NCBI GenBank assembly: GCA_051294375.1
Contig: CM119267.1
Span: 1,974,793 to 2,038,792, forward strand
DNA length: 64,000 nt
Direction of reading: 5' to 3'
Source of the DNA: Paraspadella gotoi
Taxonomy: Eukaryota; Chaetognatha
Part shown: piece by piece, positions 11,350-23,190 of the stretch
Layout: the number at the start of each line of letters is the position of its first letter
Position numbering within the stretch: position 1 is the first letter of the stretch
Notes under the pieces: model-generated
What the model saw: the letters and a program-made list of their open reading frames with translations, nothing else
Database searches by the model: none
What the model was told of the DNA's origin: nothing
Made by a program: the position numbers and the translations under genes

Positions 11350-12236
11350 TTTGAGATTTTTTTTTTTTTTTTAATTCAAGTTTTGTCGGATTTTTAGTCT
11401 GATTTCATTTCGGGTTGAAATTAACTGGCGAGAGACGAACATTGAGTTTTATTCGCTGGCATGACGCGTTAAATAATAAATATCAATTTTATCAAATCTC
11501 AATCTAAATTTTGTTTTTTTACAGTAATCTTGGACGAAAAGTTCTACAGAGAAAAGTCTTGATATTTTTCTCTAAAATGTTAAAGTTTTATCAGAGTGAT
11601 ATTTCGAAACAAATTGTTAAAGATATACAATTAGCAAAGAGGCTCTTTTTTTAAAAATAAAAAAAATATTTATAAGCGAATTTATGTCTAATTTAACTGA
11701 GAGCACTGTATGTAGCCGAAAGTAAAAAAAAGTTTTTTAAACATTTCTGCTGGTGAAATCTCTGTTCTTTTTCAGGCTTCGTCATCGGCTCGTGACTTCA
11801 ATAAATTATTTTAGTTACCAATTACCAATTACCGATTACCAATTACCAATTACCATTATCTTCTGACTTAACAGATCTTAATACAATTAACTAAAAACTT
11901 ATAGAGAGTTCGGGATTGATACTATATTTAAGTTTTATTAGTATTTTTTTCTCTGTCGTCCATTTCTCAGAAATGTCTATTGAATTTTAGATTGAAATTC
12001 CGAAAAGGGAATAGGGTCTTAGATCAAATTACTGGGGGAGGCGAGAGATCAATGGTTGTGGTTGAGTCGCTTTGCCGTGTTGTTTCGAAGCTAACCTGCT
12101 GGCGGAAGTTGAATGCTGTCATTGCAACGGCATTTACAGCATTAGCAGCATTAACAACAACAACAAAACCAAGCACGAGAAAGACTTTCTCTCTGTTTAT
12201 GTTTTTTGCGTTTTTTTTTGTCGAAGACAAAATGAG

Positions 12237-12277
<41 letters not shown>

Positions 12278-12360
12278 TTCACTTACCAAATGGAAACTTT
12301 TCACTCATTTAAGTCAAACAAAAACTTCACTTAACGGGAACCATTGCCGTTTTGAGCGAG

Positions 12361-12432
<72 letters not shown>

Positions 12433-12600
12433 AGAGAGAATCATGGAGATGAATTCCCGTTTCCTTCAATACTACTGATATAACCCTCGTTTGATACTCG
12501 ATCCGGAATATGATTTTTCTGTTTTTTCACTGGCCTTGAACATAAGAAATTCGTTGAAGGGTTTTGCCGACTCGAAAGAATTTCCCCCGGGTATTTATAT
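11350..12600. other. Upstream region of the LRR-KEN gene; microsatellites
   Basis: No confident gene. A T run lies directly 5' of the LRR start (about 11355-11372), an ACCAATT-type array at about 11815-11862, (CT)n at 12240-12274, and (GA)n at about 12362-12440. A minus-strand stretch at about 12110-12200 reads as a hydrophobic leader-like peptide followed by a possible donor site (CAGCAG then GTTAGC), but nothing downstream supports a gene. Confidence 0.5.
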
Positions 12601-13139
12601 GATAATCGGTTGTCCTAGAGAGAGAGAGAGAAAAGAGAGAGAGAGAGAGAGAAGAGAGATAGAGAGGAGAGAGATGATAGAGAGCAGAGTAGGAATGTTA
12701 TATATTTATTTGCTAACGAGTGTACATATTAGTCTTCCGATTCAAATAGCTTAGTTGTTTCTCGTATTGTATTCTCTTCTAGATTTAAAATTAATTAATG
12801 CCAGTCCATGAAGAAACAGTAGATAAACATTTTACCGTTAGTAAATCGACAAAAAAAAACAACTTTTTCTTCACTTTAATTTTTTTTCTCCCATTCACAA
12901 TTCCCCACTCAGTGATAGTCCCCTTTTCACAATCCCCACTCGTGAATTCCCCATTCACAATCCCCTCAGTGATTCCCCTTTCACAATCCCCACTCAGTGA
13001 TTCCAATTCACAATCCCCACGTCAGTGATTCCCCATTCCCAATCGCACCATATCCCCTAATTTCATTCCGCAACCAATATTCCCATCACCAATTCCCCAC
13101 ATTCTATCCCATTCATCCCATACTCCCCACTTCAGTTGA

Positions 13140-14442
13140 TTTCCCCTTCACAATCCCAATAGAAATCTCTCAATAATCCCGAGGTGTCGCTCGCGATGTC
13201 GACGGCCAAGACTGCTCGGCGAACAACTCGAAGTATTTGGCTTATGATGGCGTTTGAAGAACGACTTCCGCTCTGAGGACGAGGTTGTTGACGAGTCGAG
13301 CCTCGGGAGGTCCGAGCCGGCGACGCAGGATTGAGAAGGTTGGCGAGTAGGACCGCGCGAGGTCGTCGCGAATCTTCGGGGGGAAGGGGGGTAGGGGAAG
13401 GGGCGAAAAGGAGGGGAGGGGAAATGGGGGAAAGGGAGGAGGGGAAAGGGGGGGAAGGAAGGTGAGGGGGAGGGGAAGGGGGAGAGAAAGGGGTAGGGGG
13501 GGAAAGGGGAGGGGAGAAGGGAGAGGCGAAGGGGGGAAGAATGGGGAGGGAAGGAAGGGAGGGTAGCGACGTCAGGGTGAGAGGGAAGTGAGAGGGGAGG
13601 AAAGGAGAAGGGGGAAAACAGGGGAAGGGGAAGAAGGAGGGGAAGGGGGAAAAGGGGGAGGGAAGGGGGAGGGAAGGAAGAGGCGGGGAAGGGGATAGGG
13701 GAGAGAAAGGGGAAGGGGGAAACAGGGGGAGGGCGAAGGAAGGGAGGGGAAGGGGGAAAAGGGGAAGTAGGGAAGGAAGAGGAGGGGAGAGGGAATGGGG
13801 GGAGGGAGGAAGGGAGGGGAAGGGGGGGAGAAGAAGACCAGGGAAGGGGGGGAAAGCGGGGGAGGGGAAGGAGGAGGGAGGGGAAGGGGGAAAAAGGGGG
13901 GAGGGAAAAGGAGGGAAAGGGGAAGGGGCAGGGAAAAGGGGAGGGTGGAAAGGGAGGGGTAGGGGAGGAAAGGGAAGGAGGGAAAAGGGAGGGGAAGGGC
14001 TACAAGGGGCTAGGGAAGAGGAGAGGGGAAGGGGGAAAAGGGGAGGGAAGGAAGGAGGCGGAGAGGGGGAAAACCAGGGTGAGGCCAGGAAGGAAGGGAC
14101 AGGGGGAGGGGAAATGGAGGGGAAGGAAGGGAAGGGGAACAAGGGGAGGGGAAGGAAGGGAGGGAGAGGGGAAAAGGGGAGGAAGAAGGGGAAGGAAGGG
14201 GGAGAGAAAAAGGTTGGGAAGGTGGAGGGTGGAAGGGAGGGGAAGGGGGAAAAGGGGGAGGGATCCACGGTACACAATGAGCGACTTCTCTAACCTGCGA
14301 GATTCCAAGACGATTATTATTAATATTTATTAATAATCCACCTGGCCATCGCCAGTAAAGCTTGAGCGTGTGTTCCGACTGAATTCGCTCTTCAACGCAG
14401 GTTTCGATGTCGTCCCGTTTCTGGTCTGTTGTATGCCTGGGG

Positions 14443-14513
<71 letters not shown>

Positions 14514-16640
14514 AACCGACAGTAGAAAGATTCGCACATACATACGCACAACTGACGGACAAACATTAGACGAACGATTAGATGGACCAGAACTCTGGAC
14601 AAACAAGAGACAGACACAATCAAAACAATACTAGAAAATACAGAAAAAAACTCAGACAGAGGAACGCACTACATACCCATACCATACCATAACATAAACA
14701 TAACATAACATAACATAACCATAACATAACATAACGATACCTCAACGGAATGGACCTATAAAACGGACTTAGGTTCGCCTCGTGATGTGATTGCTTCGTC
14801 TGCCTTCACGAAATCATCAGGAATACCGACGAAATCACAGTCCTTACGTCAACCTTTAGATTGACACCACATGACGACAGAGAAACGACGGAGGGATTGA
14901 TGGTCAAAATTGGCTAGAGAACTCTTGGGGATTCGCCTTCAAACATGAAATCTTCAGCAACGAACACTTTTCAAATAATTATTGAACGATTTAATATTTG
15001 TTCATCACCTTTGTCGTAAACCTTTTGTCAACGTTACACTTTGTCATTCACCTTATTCTTTGTCCGTATTAATAAACTTGTTACCAAACACTTTGCTACT
15101 TATTATTTACCCTCGTTATTTGACTAAACGCCAACGATACGACAGCGGAGCACCAGAGAGACAAATCCGACAACAGGACAGATTCCAGACAGGACAGAAC
15201 AGTCCAGACAGACCGTTCTCACCTCCAACGTCGCCCAGCTGCGCCCACGGACTCGTTACAGAGACGGCTCTGAAGAAGGGCGTTGTCGGTTCCCGCTCTG
15301 CCCTCTCCCTTTCGTGAGCTGCTTCGCCTCTACGACCGCCCTTCCTCGTTCCACGCCAGCGTCGGTTCGGGCGCCCGGCCGCTAGGATCGCGCACAACGT
15401 CTTCGTCGTTGTTGGCCCGTTCGTGTCGATCGGATCTCGGACTCGAGTCTTTGCCGTGGATGGACTTGGTGGGGGGAGGGGTAGAGAGAGAAGAGAGAGA
15501 CGGAGGAGAGAGAGAGATGCGAGAAGAGAGAGAGAGGAGAGAGACCAGAGAGAGCAATGAGATTAAAAAAGATGGAATTAGTGCAATTCATTAAAATAAA
15601 AGTTCAGGTACTCTGGGAGTTACAAGATTTTCTTGATTAAAAGCTTTGCAAAGTCTTGCCTTGCGTTTTAATCTATGTAAGAGCTGATGGAGGCTTAACC
15701 ACCAAAACTGCCAAAGTCGGAGCAAGATATCCTAATTATCAAATTATTGCATGATTTGTACCAATTTCATTACAATATAAAAATGACGTTCCAGACTTAA
15801 CCTTGAACTTTTCCTTACCGCCTCATCCATCTGAGCTCATGAAACGCGCCAATGACGTCGCGAGTGCCTCGACTAGACTTCCGACTCACCGAGTCCGGAC
15901 AAAGCCGAGTGGAGGATGTCGGGGCGGCAGTTGGGACTTCGCATCCTAAAGAGTGAGTGAGGATGTTAAAGTCCGGAAATGTTAATTATAATCGACTGAC
16001 TTATTTTTTTTTTTGTTGTTTTTGAGTATTTAAAAATTCCCCATTCATCAACATGAAAGACTTTTGCTTACTGTAATTGACCAATTGATTAAGTCCAGTT
16101 CATTGATTGATTGATTTGATTGATTTATGCATGATTTATTTATTAAATAGTAAATCGATGATTCATTGAATAATTCATTTCATTCATTCATTCATTAATT
16201 CATTGATCAATCAATCGACAAAATGCTTCGAACTCTCATTGCCTGTTAAAGGCCAATCAAAAATATATTCAATAATAAATCTCTTAATCCAACCAATCTA
16301 TAAATCCAATCCATCATTCTTTTAAATCAATCAATCAATCAATCAATCCCTCACCTTCAACTAATCACGCGACGCCACGGCCCTTCTTGAATCCCCAGAC
16401 GTCTCTGGACTCACTTCTCATCAACTCCGTCCCGAAGCCGACTTGTAGGATCGACGGACCCCTCCTGGAAGCTGCGCGTTGGAGCGGCCGACAAAGACCT
16501 CGACGAGAAGCTGCTTTCGTCGGTGCCCGCTCCTTTCATGGCTTCGTGGAGCGAATCGGCGTCAGCAGGTGGAGGTCAAAGTTGGGTGAAGAGGAACGAT
16601 GGTCGCCATGCGGTGATTCGTCAGGCATGGAGCGATACGG
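13140..16640 (-). pseudogene. Annexin, frame-broken copy
   Basis: Same exon order as the clean annexin at 17.4-20.6 kb: N-terminal repeat at about 16,380-16,625, second exon at about 15,810-15,960, third at about 15,230-15,475, fourth at about 14,340-14,440, and last at about 13,145-13,370. Every exon has frame-changing indels, so no intact product is encoded as written. It is probably one locus assembled twice from uncorrected reads rather than a true pseudogene. Its value is that it spans intron 4, which is N in the clean copy. Confidence 0.75.
13378..14262 (+). repeat. Long G-rich purine tract (GGGGAAGG-type) in annexin intron 4
   Basis: Nearly 900 bases of almost pure G and A on the plus strand, with many G3-G6 runs spaced by A-rich steps. 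The matching position in the clean copy is the 764-base gap 17,654-18,417, which fits a tract that short reads could not cross. The 381-residue Pro/Ser/Phe-rich minus-strand frame over it is repeat translation. Confidence 0.85.
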
Positions 16641-16903
16641 TCGGTAGAGGAGCGAGGTTGGGATTGAAGCGGGACGGAGTGAGGAGTAGAGGTAGTAGAG
16701 GGCAGAGCGAAGTGAATTCTAGTTTAGTGGGCAAAGTCTGAAGATTGAGGCGATGGCTAAAGAGTTGGCCGCTATGATTGATTGTTTGATTTTATTATGA
16801 TTGGAACTTGAATGTTTGATTATTGACGTGACTTGATTTGCATTCTGATTGATGACTGATATGACTTGATCCTGATTGATTGAATGATCTGATCTCTCTC
16901 ATT

Positions 16904-16928
16904 NNNNNNNNNNNNNNNNNNNNNNNNN
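16904..16928. other. 25-N gap
   Basis: Exactly 25 N between the two annexin copies. Four more gaps of exactly this size occur at 51,552, 56,152, 60,620 and 63,763, while other gaps vary from 132 to 764. Confidence 0.95.
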
Positions 16929-17139
16929 AGAGAGAGAGAGAGAGTCAGGATAGTTGATACATAATTTAGTTTGCTAACGAGTGTAATATTAGTCGATTCA
17001 AATAGCTTAAGCTTGTCGTATTTTATTCTCTTCTAGTTAAAAATTAATTAATGCAGTCAATGAAAAACAGTAGATAAACATTTTACCGTAGTAAATCGAC
17101 AAAAAAAAACAACTTTTTTTCACTTTTATTTTTTTTCTT

Positions 17140-17452
17140 CCCCATTCACAATCCCCACTCAGTGATTCCCCTTTCACAATCCCCACTCAGTGATTCCCCA
17201 TTCACAATCCCCACTCAGTGATTCCCNNNNNNNNNNNNNNNNNNNNNNNNNNNNNNNNNNNNNNNNNNNNNNNNNNNNNNNNNNNNNNNNNNNNNNNNNN
17301 NNNNNNNNNNNNNNNNNNNNNNNNNNNNNNNNNNNNNNNNNNNNNNNNNNNNNNNNNNNNNNNNNNNNNNNNNNNNNNNNNNNNNNNNAATCCCCACTCA
17401 ATGATTCCCCATTCACAATCCCCACTCAGTGATTCCCCTTCACAATCCCCAA
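17140..17452 (-). repeat. 28-bp tandem array at the annexin stop codon and 3' UTR
   Basis: Units containing CCCCACTCAGTGATTCCCC repeat from about 17,140 through a gap (17,227-17,388) to 17,450. The annexin stop codon (17,426-17,428) lies inside the first unit on the gene strand, so the array looks like an expansion of the last few codons into the 3' UTR. A noisy copy lies at about 12,890-13,150. Confidence 0.75.
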
Positions 17453-18536
17453 TAGAATCTTCTCAAAATCCCCGGAGGTGTCGCTCGCGATGTCGACGGC
17501 CAACTGCTCGGCGAACAACTCGAAGTATTTGGCTTTGATGCGTTGAAGATCGACTTCCGCTCTGAGGACGAGGTTGTTGACGAGTCGAGCCTCGGAGGTT
17601 CCGACGCCGGCGACGCAGGATTTGAGAAGGTTGGCGAAGTAGGCCGCCGAGTCNNNNNNNNNNNNNNNNNNNNNNNNNNNNNNNNNNNNNNNNNNNNNNN
17701 NNNNNNNNNNNNNNNNNNNNNNNNNNNNNNNNNNNNNNNNNNNNNNNNNNNNNNNNNNNNNNNNNNNNNNNNNNNNNNNNNNNNNNNNNNNNNNNNNNNN
17801 NNNNNNNNNNNNNNNNNNNNNNNNNNNNNNNNNNNNNNNNNNNNNNNNNNNNNNNNNNNNNNNNNNNNNNNNNNNNNNNNNNNNNNNNNNNNNNNNNNNN
17901 NNNNNNNNNNNNNNNNNNNNNNNNNNNNNNNNNNNNNNNNNNNNNNNNNNNNNNNNNNNNNNNNNNNNNNNNNNNNNNNNNNNNNNNNNNNNNNNNNNNN
18001 NNNNNNNNNNNNNNNNNNNNNNNNNNNNNNNNNNNNNNNNNNNNNNNNNNNNNNNNNNNNNNNNNNNNNNNNNNNNNNNNNNNNNNNNNNNNNNNNNNNN
18101 NNNNNNNNNNNNNNNNNNNNNNNNNNNNNNNNNNNNNNNNNNNNNNNNNNNNNNNNNNNNNNNNNNNNNNNNNNNNNNNNNNNNNNNNNNNNNNNNNNNN
18201 NNNNNNNNNNNNNNNNNNNNNNNNNNNNNNNNNNNNNNNNNNNNNNNNNNNNNNNNNNNNNNNNNNNNNNNNNNNNNNNNNNNNNNNNNNNNNNNNNNNN
18301 NNNNNNNNNNNNNNNNNNNNNNNNNNNNNNNNNNNNNNNNNNNNNNNNNNNNNNNNNNNNNNNNNNNNNNNNNNNNNNNNNNNNNNNNNNNNNNNNNNNN
18401 NNNNNNNNNNNNNNNNNTAATCCACCTGGCCATCGCCAAGTAAAGCTTGAGGGTGTTCCCGCTGAATTCGCTCTTCAACGCAGTTTCGATGTCGTGCCCG
18501 TCTTTCTGTCTGTTGTAGGCCTGGGGGTAGAGAGAG

Positions 18537-18593
<57 letters not shown>

Positions 18594-19569
18594 GAGAGAG
18601 AGAGAGAGAGGAACCGACAGGTAGAAAGATTCGCAAACATACATACACAACTGACGGACAAAACATTAGACCGACAGTTAGATGGACAGAACTCTGGACA
18701 AACAGAGAGACAGACACAATCAAACACATACTAGAAAAAGACAGAAAAAAACTCCAGACAAAGAGAACGACTAACATACCATACCATACCATAACATAAC
18801 ATAACATAACATAACATAACATAACATAACATAACATAACATACCATCAACGGAATGGACCTATAAACGGACTTGGTTCGCCTCGTGATGTGATTGCTCG
18901 TCTCCTTCACGAATCATCAGAATACCGACGAATCACAGTCCTTACTTCAACCTTAGATTGACCAATGACCGACAGAGGAACCGACGGAGGGATTGATGGT
19001 CAAAATTGCTAAGAGAACTCTTGGGATTCGCCTTCACATCGAAACTCAAGAACGAACACTTCTTCAAATAATTATTGAACCGATTAATATTGTCATCACC
19101 TTTGTCGTAACCTTTGTCAACGTTACCTTTGTCATCACCTTATTCATTGTCCGTCATTAATAAACTTGTTAACCAAACACTTTGCTACTTATTATTTACC
19201 CTCGTTATTTGACTAAACGCCAACGATTACAGACAGGCGGAGCACCAGAGAGACAATTCGACAGACAGACAGTCCAGACAGACAGACAGTCCAGACAGAC
19301 CGTTCTCACCTCCAACGTCGCCTTCAGCTGCGCCCACGACCTCGTACAGAAGACGGCTCTGAAGAAGGCGTTGTCGGTTCCCGCTCTGCCCTCTCCCTTC
19401 TCGTAGAGCTGCTTCGCCTCTACGACCGCCTTCTCCTCGTCCACGCCAGCGTCGGTCGGGCGCCCGGCCGCTAGGATCGCGCACAACGTCTTCTCGTTGT
19501 TGCCCGTCGTGTCCGATCGGATCTCGGACTCGAGGTCTTTGCCGTGGATGGACTTGAGTGGGGGGGAGG

Positions 19570-19623
<54 letters not shown>

Positions 19624-20356
19624 GAAATGAGATAAAAAAGATGAAATTAGTGATTCATTAAAATAAAAGTCAGGTACTCTGGGAGTTAACAAGATTTTCT
19701 TGATTAAAAGCTTGCAAAGTCTTGCTTGGTTTTAATCTTGTAAGAGTGATGGAGGCTTTAAACCACCAAAACCTGTCCAAAGTCAGGAGCAAGATATCCT
19801 AATTATCAAATTATTGCATGATTTGTACCAATTTCATACAATATAAAAATGACTTCCAGACTTACCTTGAACTTTTCCTTAACCGCCTCCACTTCCTCTG
19901 AGCTCATGACGGCCATGACGTCGACGAGCTGCTCGATGTCCGTCCCGAGTCCGGACAAAGCCGAGTGGAGGATGTCGGCGCGGAGTTGGACTCGATCCTA
20001 AAGAGTGGTGAGGATGTTAAAGTCCGGATGTAATTATAATCGACTGACTTATTTTTTTTTGTTAGTTTTTGAGTATAAAAATTCCCCCATTCATCAAATG
20101 AAAAGACTTTTGCTTGTAATTGATTGATTAATCCAGTTCATTGATTGATTGATTGATTGATTTATTGATGATTTATTTATTAAATAGTAGATCGATTGAT
20201 TCATTGAATAATTCATTCATTCATTCATTCATTAATTCATTGATCAATCAATCGAAAATGCTTCGAACTCTCAATTGCCTGTAAAGGCCAATCAAAAATT
20301 ATTCAATAAATAAATCTCTAAATCAACCAATCTCTAAATCAATCAATCATTCTTTA

Positions 20357-20388
<32 letters not shown>

Positions 20389-20637
20389 CCTCACCTTCAA
20401 TAACGCGACGCACGCCCTCTTGAAATCCCCAGACGTCTCTGACTCCACCTTCTCGATCAACTCCGTCCCGAAAGCCGACTTGTAGGATCGACGGACCTCC
20501 TGGAGCTGCGCGTTGGAGCGGCCGACAAAGACCTCGACGAGAGCTGCTTCGTCGGTGCCCGCTCCTTTCATGGCTTCGTGGAGCGAATCGGCGTCAGCGG
20601 TGGAGTCAAAGTTTGGGTGAGGAACGATGGTCGCCAT
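17426..20637 (-). CDS. Annexin (four-repeat calcium-dependent phospholipid-binding protein)
   Basis: Annexins bind acidic phospholipid membranes in a calcium-dependent way and act in membrane repair and vesicle traffic. Exons: 20,637-20,395 (starts MATIVPHPNFD; repeat 1 with KGAGTDE calcium loop); 19,997-19,866 (SGLGTDIEQLVDVM); 19,552-19,310 (GKDLESEI, then a repeat-3 core with GRAGTDNAFFRAVFC); 18,520 into the gap at 18,417 (KDGHDIETALKSEFSGN); last exon from the gap edge 17,653 to the stop at 17,426 (SCVAGVGTSEARLV, SDTSGDFEKILL). Exon phases agree and splice sites are GT-AG. Length would be about 320 residues, normal for the family, with a very short N-terminal tail. Part of the repeat 3/4 junction is hidden in the gap at 17,654-18,417. 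Introns carry (GA)n, an ATAAC array and one TACTCTGGGAGT-family repeat. Confidence 0.93.
18538..18845. repeat. (GA)n and ATAAC pentamer arrays in annexin intron 3
   Basis: GA repeat at about 18,538-18,612 directly beside the exon 4 acceptor, and a pure ATAAC pentamer array at about 18,778-18,842. The noisy copy has both, with the pentamer array shorter and interrupted (about 14,680-14,735). Confidence 0.85.
19655..19862 (+). repeat. Interspersed repeat, TACTCTGGGAGT family, in annexin intron 2
   Basis: Contains TACTCTGGGAGT, GAGTGATGGAGGC, CCAAAGTCAGGAGCAAGAT and a GTACCAATTTCATACAATAT end. Related copies lie at about 1735, 21,640, 30,880 and 59,660, and a noisy duplicate at 15,590-15,800. 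Confidence 0.75.
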
Positions 20638-20819
20638 GGTGATTGGTCAGGACTGGAGCGATACGGTCGGTAGAGGAGCGAGGTTGGGATTGAGCGGAAG
20701 TGAGGAGTAGAGGAGTAGAGGAGCAGAGCGAAAGTGAAGTCTAGTTTAGTGGAGCAAAGTCTGAAGATGAGGGCGATTGGCTAAAAGAGTGGCGCTATTG
20801 ATTGATTGTTTGATTTTAT

Positions 20820-20850
20820 TGATTGATTGATTGAATGTTTGATTATTGAG

Positions 20851-20923
<73 letters not shown>

Positions 20924-20968
20924 TGATTGATTGATTTGATTGATTGATTTGATTGATTGATTAAATCA
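20820..20968. repeat. (GATT)n microsatellite upstream of annexin
   Basis: GATT tetramers with occasional TTT interruptions, about 200 bases 5' of the annexin start codon. Confidence 0.9.
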
Positions 20969-20969
20969 T

Positions 20970-22083
20970 TGTATTATAAAGTGGAATTGATCGTTAGCCA
21001 ACGATGTAAAATCGATTTTGACAAAACTAAATTCGCATAAATAGCTAAAAAGTCAAAATTCGTCCTTTTTATTTCTTTAACGAAAAACTTGGCTTTTTTT
21101 TTCGCCGGGGTCAAAATGCCCTAATGCCCCAAGGCGCGGCATGCTGGCGCCTGCATTGACCGCGGTCATCGAGACTGAGAAAGCCGGTCCTGATTCGGTG
21201 GCGGATTTGGTTCGGTCGTGGTCGCTTGGGCAAGTCGAATCGGGTTCGAGGCTGGGATTTGTTTAATTCGATTTCTCTGATTTTCTGCTAATCGTTGAGG
21301 CTTTGTTGTTATTTATAGTATATATTGATGAAAGAATTCCTCACTGGTTCACAATCTTCGGAAAAAGGAGAAAATCATGAATAAAAACTTTTTACAACTT
21401 TTAATTTTTTATTTCTGTGAAAAATAAATCGAGAATTTTCACATAAAAATTCGTTACTCAATCGAATTGACTGAATTTGAGGCAACAGTTTTAGGCCAGT
21501 TATCAAATGTGGTAATTAATGCTGTAAACAAATTATGAAATAATTGACGATTCATTCTGTTTATTTAAATCTTAATTTTTTTTATATCCGAATTTTTTAT
21601 ATCCAGAAGCAATCTTTTTTGGGACCTATTCTCACATATTCTCACACATTCTCACATATTCTCACATATCTCTGCTATATCATTATCTTGTAAGAAGCGT
21701 AAAAAAATCCAAAGCCTGTCCAAAGTCAGGGGCAAGATAGCTTATTTATTAAATGCATGGATAATTTTTATATCAATAGGTTGTACCAATATAAAAACAT
21801 TATAATTTACACTTGAGTGTCGGTTGCCTTTTGTTTTTTCTTCGTTCTATTGAAGCTCAAAGGAACTCGTTGCGCCGTCGAGCGAAAACTTCGTTTTAAA
21901 CGAGAAGAAAACAAAGTTTGTGCTAAATATATTTTGATGAATAAATCATTTTGAAAAATAATATTATTTACTACTCGAAACGATTTTGAATAAATAACTT
22001 GTTGAAATTATAAGCCATGTCATATTTCGGATTGATCTATCATATTGACTTGATTTTGGATCGTCAAAGTTTTCGTGACACTT

Positions 22084-22162
<79 letters not shown>

Positions 22163-22657
22163 TCTCTCTCTCTCTCTTTCAAAATAAAAGATGGAACCCG
22201 CATTGACCAATGATCAAATTGCAAAATATGAAATACGATTCCTTTCTAAGATGACAAAAAGATGACAATGAAGTTGGAAGAAGAAGACGACAATGACGAC
22301 GACGACGACGACGACGATGACGTCAAAAAGATGCGACCCCTAGAATTTCCTCTTCCCTTTTTTCGAGTTCTCTTCTTGTTCAAGCAAAGAGACGTCGGAC
22401 GATGAAAAGGAGACAGAGACACAAGACGGAACCTCGTCGTTCGGACTTCGGACCCTTTCGGTCTCCTCATCCTCCTCCCCCTTCCTCTTCCTCCTCCTCC
22501 CTCTTCCTCCTCCTCCTCTTTCTCTTCCTCTTCTTTTTCCTCCTTTACTTTTTTATCTTCGCTTCCGACTTAAGTTTTTTTTTTCCTTGGGAACAAAAAA
22601 ATTGTTTTTATTGTCCGACCGTGTCATCTTCTCTCTCTCTCTCTCTTTCCCTCTTTC

Positions 22658-22717
<60 letters not shown>

Positions 22718-23190
22718 TTTTTTATACTCTGATGTAATAACAAATATCAAATTTCAATTGTAATTATAGAAAAAAATGTTTTAAACAAATCAAAATCTCC
22801 TTAAAATTTATCAAATCATAAAATCTATAAAGAACACCTTACTGATTATTCAAAAGACATCCCAAAAATAGGTTCTAGAACGTGTATTATTGCGTGTAAT
22901 GACATCCACGTTTTTTTTTTTCGCAAAATCGACTAATCTGTTGCATCAACGGAATCTCAAAAGGTCGTTGCTTACGAAGAAAGCTGTCCGACAATAATCG
23001 TACCCAAAATCGTTGAAGCAAAACGAAGTCAATAGGAGGCAAATGGTGGAGCAGATGGTGGAGCTGACAGAAGAGGTCATCGTTTGACCGTCGGATGTCA
23101 ATCAAATCCAGACTTTGAAGAATCTGGGAAATCCTTTATTGGATTTGGAAAATCTGTCGGTCGGAAACCAAGGAAGTAGAGAGGGGCGAT
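20970..23190. other. Gene-free spacer with interspersed and simple repeats
   Basis: No gene recognised. It holds a TACTCTGGGAGT-family fragment at about 21,640-21,830 (preceded by a CACATATTCT array), the CT-tailed repeat at 22,036-22,180, a mixed purine/CCT-rich stretch at 22,260-22,560, and (CT)n at 22,630-22,716. Confidence 0.6.
22036..22180 (+). repeat. Short interspersed repeat ending in a (CT)n tail
   Basis: About 50 bases including CATATTGACTTGATTTTGG and TCGTCAAAGTTTTCGTGACA lead straight into a CT tract. The same 50 bases and the same tail recur at about 29,420-29,545, so unit and tail appear to have moved together. Confidence 0.75.

Larger units (their letters stand above)
12600..16903. 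other. Indel-rich duplicate of the annexin locus, probably an assembly artefact
   Basis: This segment is collinear with 16,929-20,840, including introns, repeats and flanks, but carries scattered single-base insertions and deletions in every stretch compared. It ends directly at a 25-N gap (16,904-16,928), after which the same sequence begins again in clean form. A real tandem duplication would not normally show unselected indels in all exons and introns of only one copy. Confidence 0.8.

Noticed and set aside
12024-12230. Signal-peptide exon upstream of the LRR gene
   Set aside because: No ATG in frame nearby, and the LRR frame already has its own ATG and signal peptide.
13132-14277. 381-codon Pro/Ser/Phe-rich minus-strand frame
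   Set aside because: It is a translation of the GGGGAAGG-type purine tract in an annexin intron, with only the last part coming from the broken annexin exon.
17426-18727. 433-codon frame across the annexin gap
   Set aside because: Mostly N; the real annexin exons at each side are separated by an intron.
12600-20840. Two functional tandem annexin genes
   Set aside because: The first copy has indels in every exon and intron and stops at a 25-N gap; an assembly duplicate explains it better.
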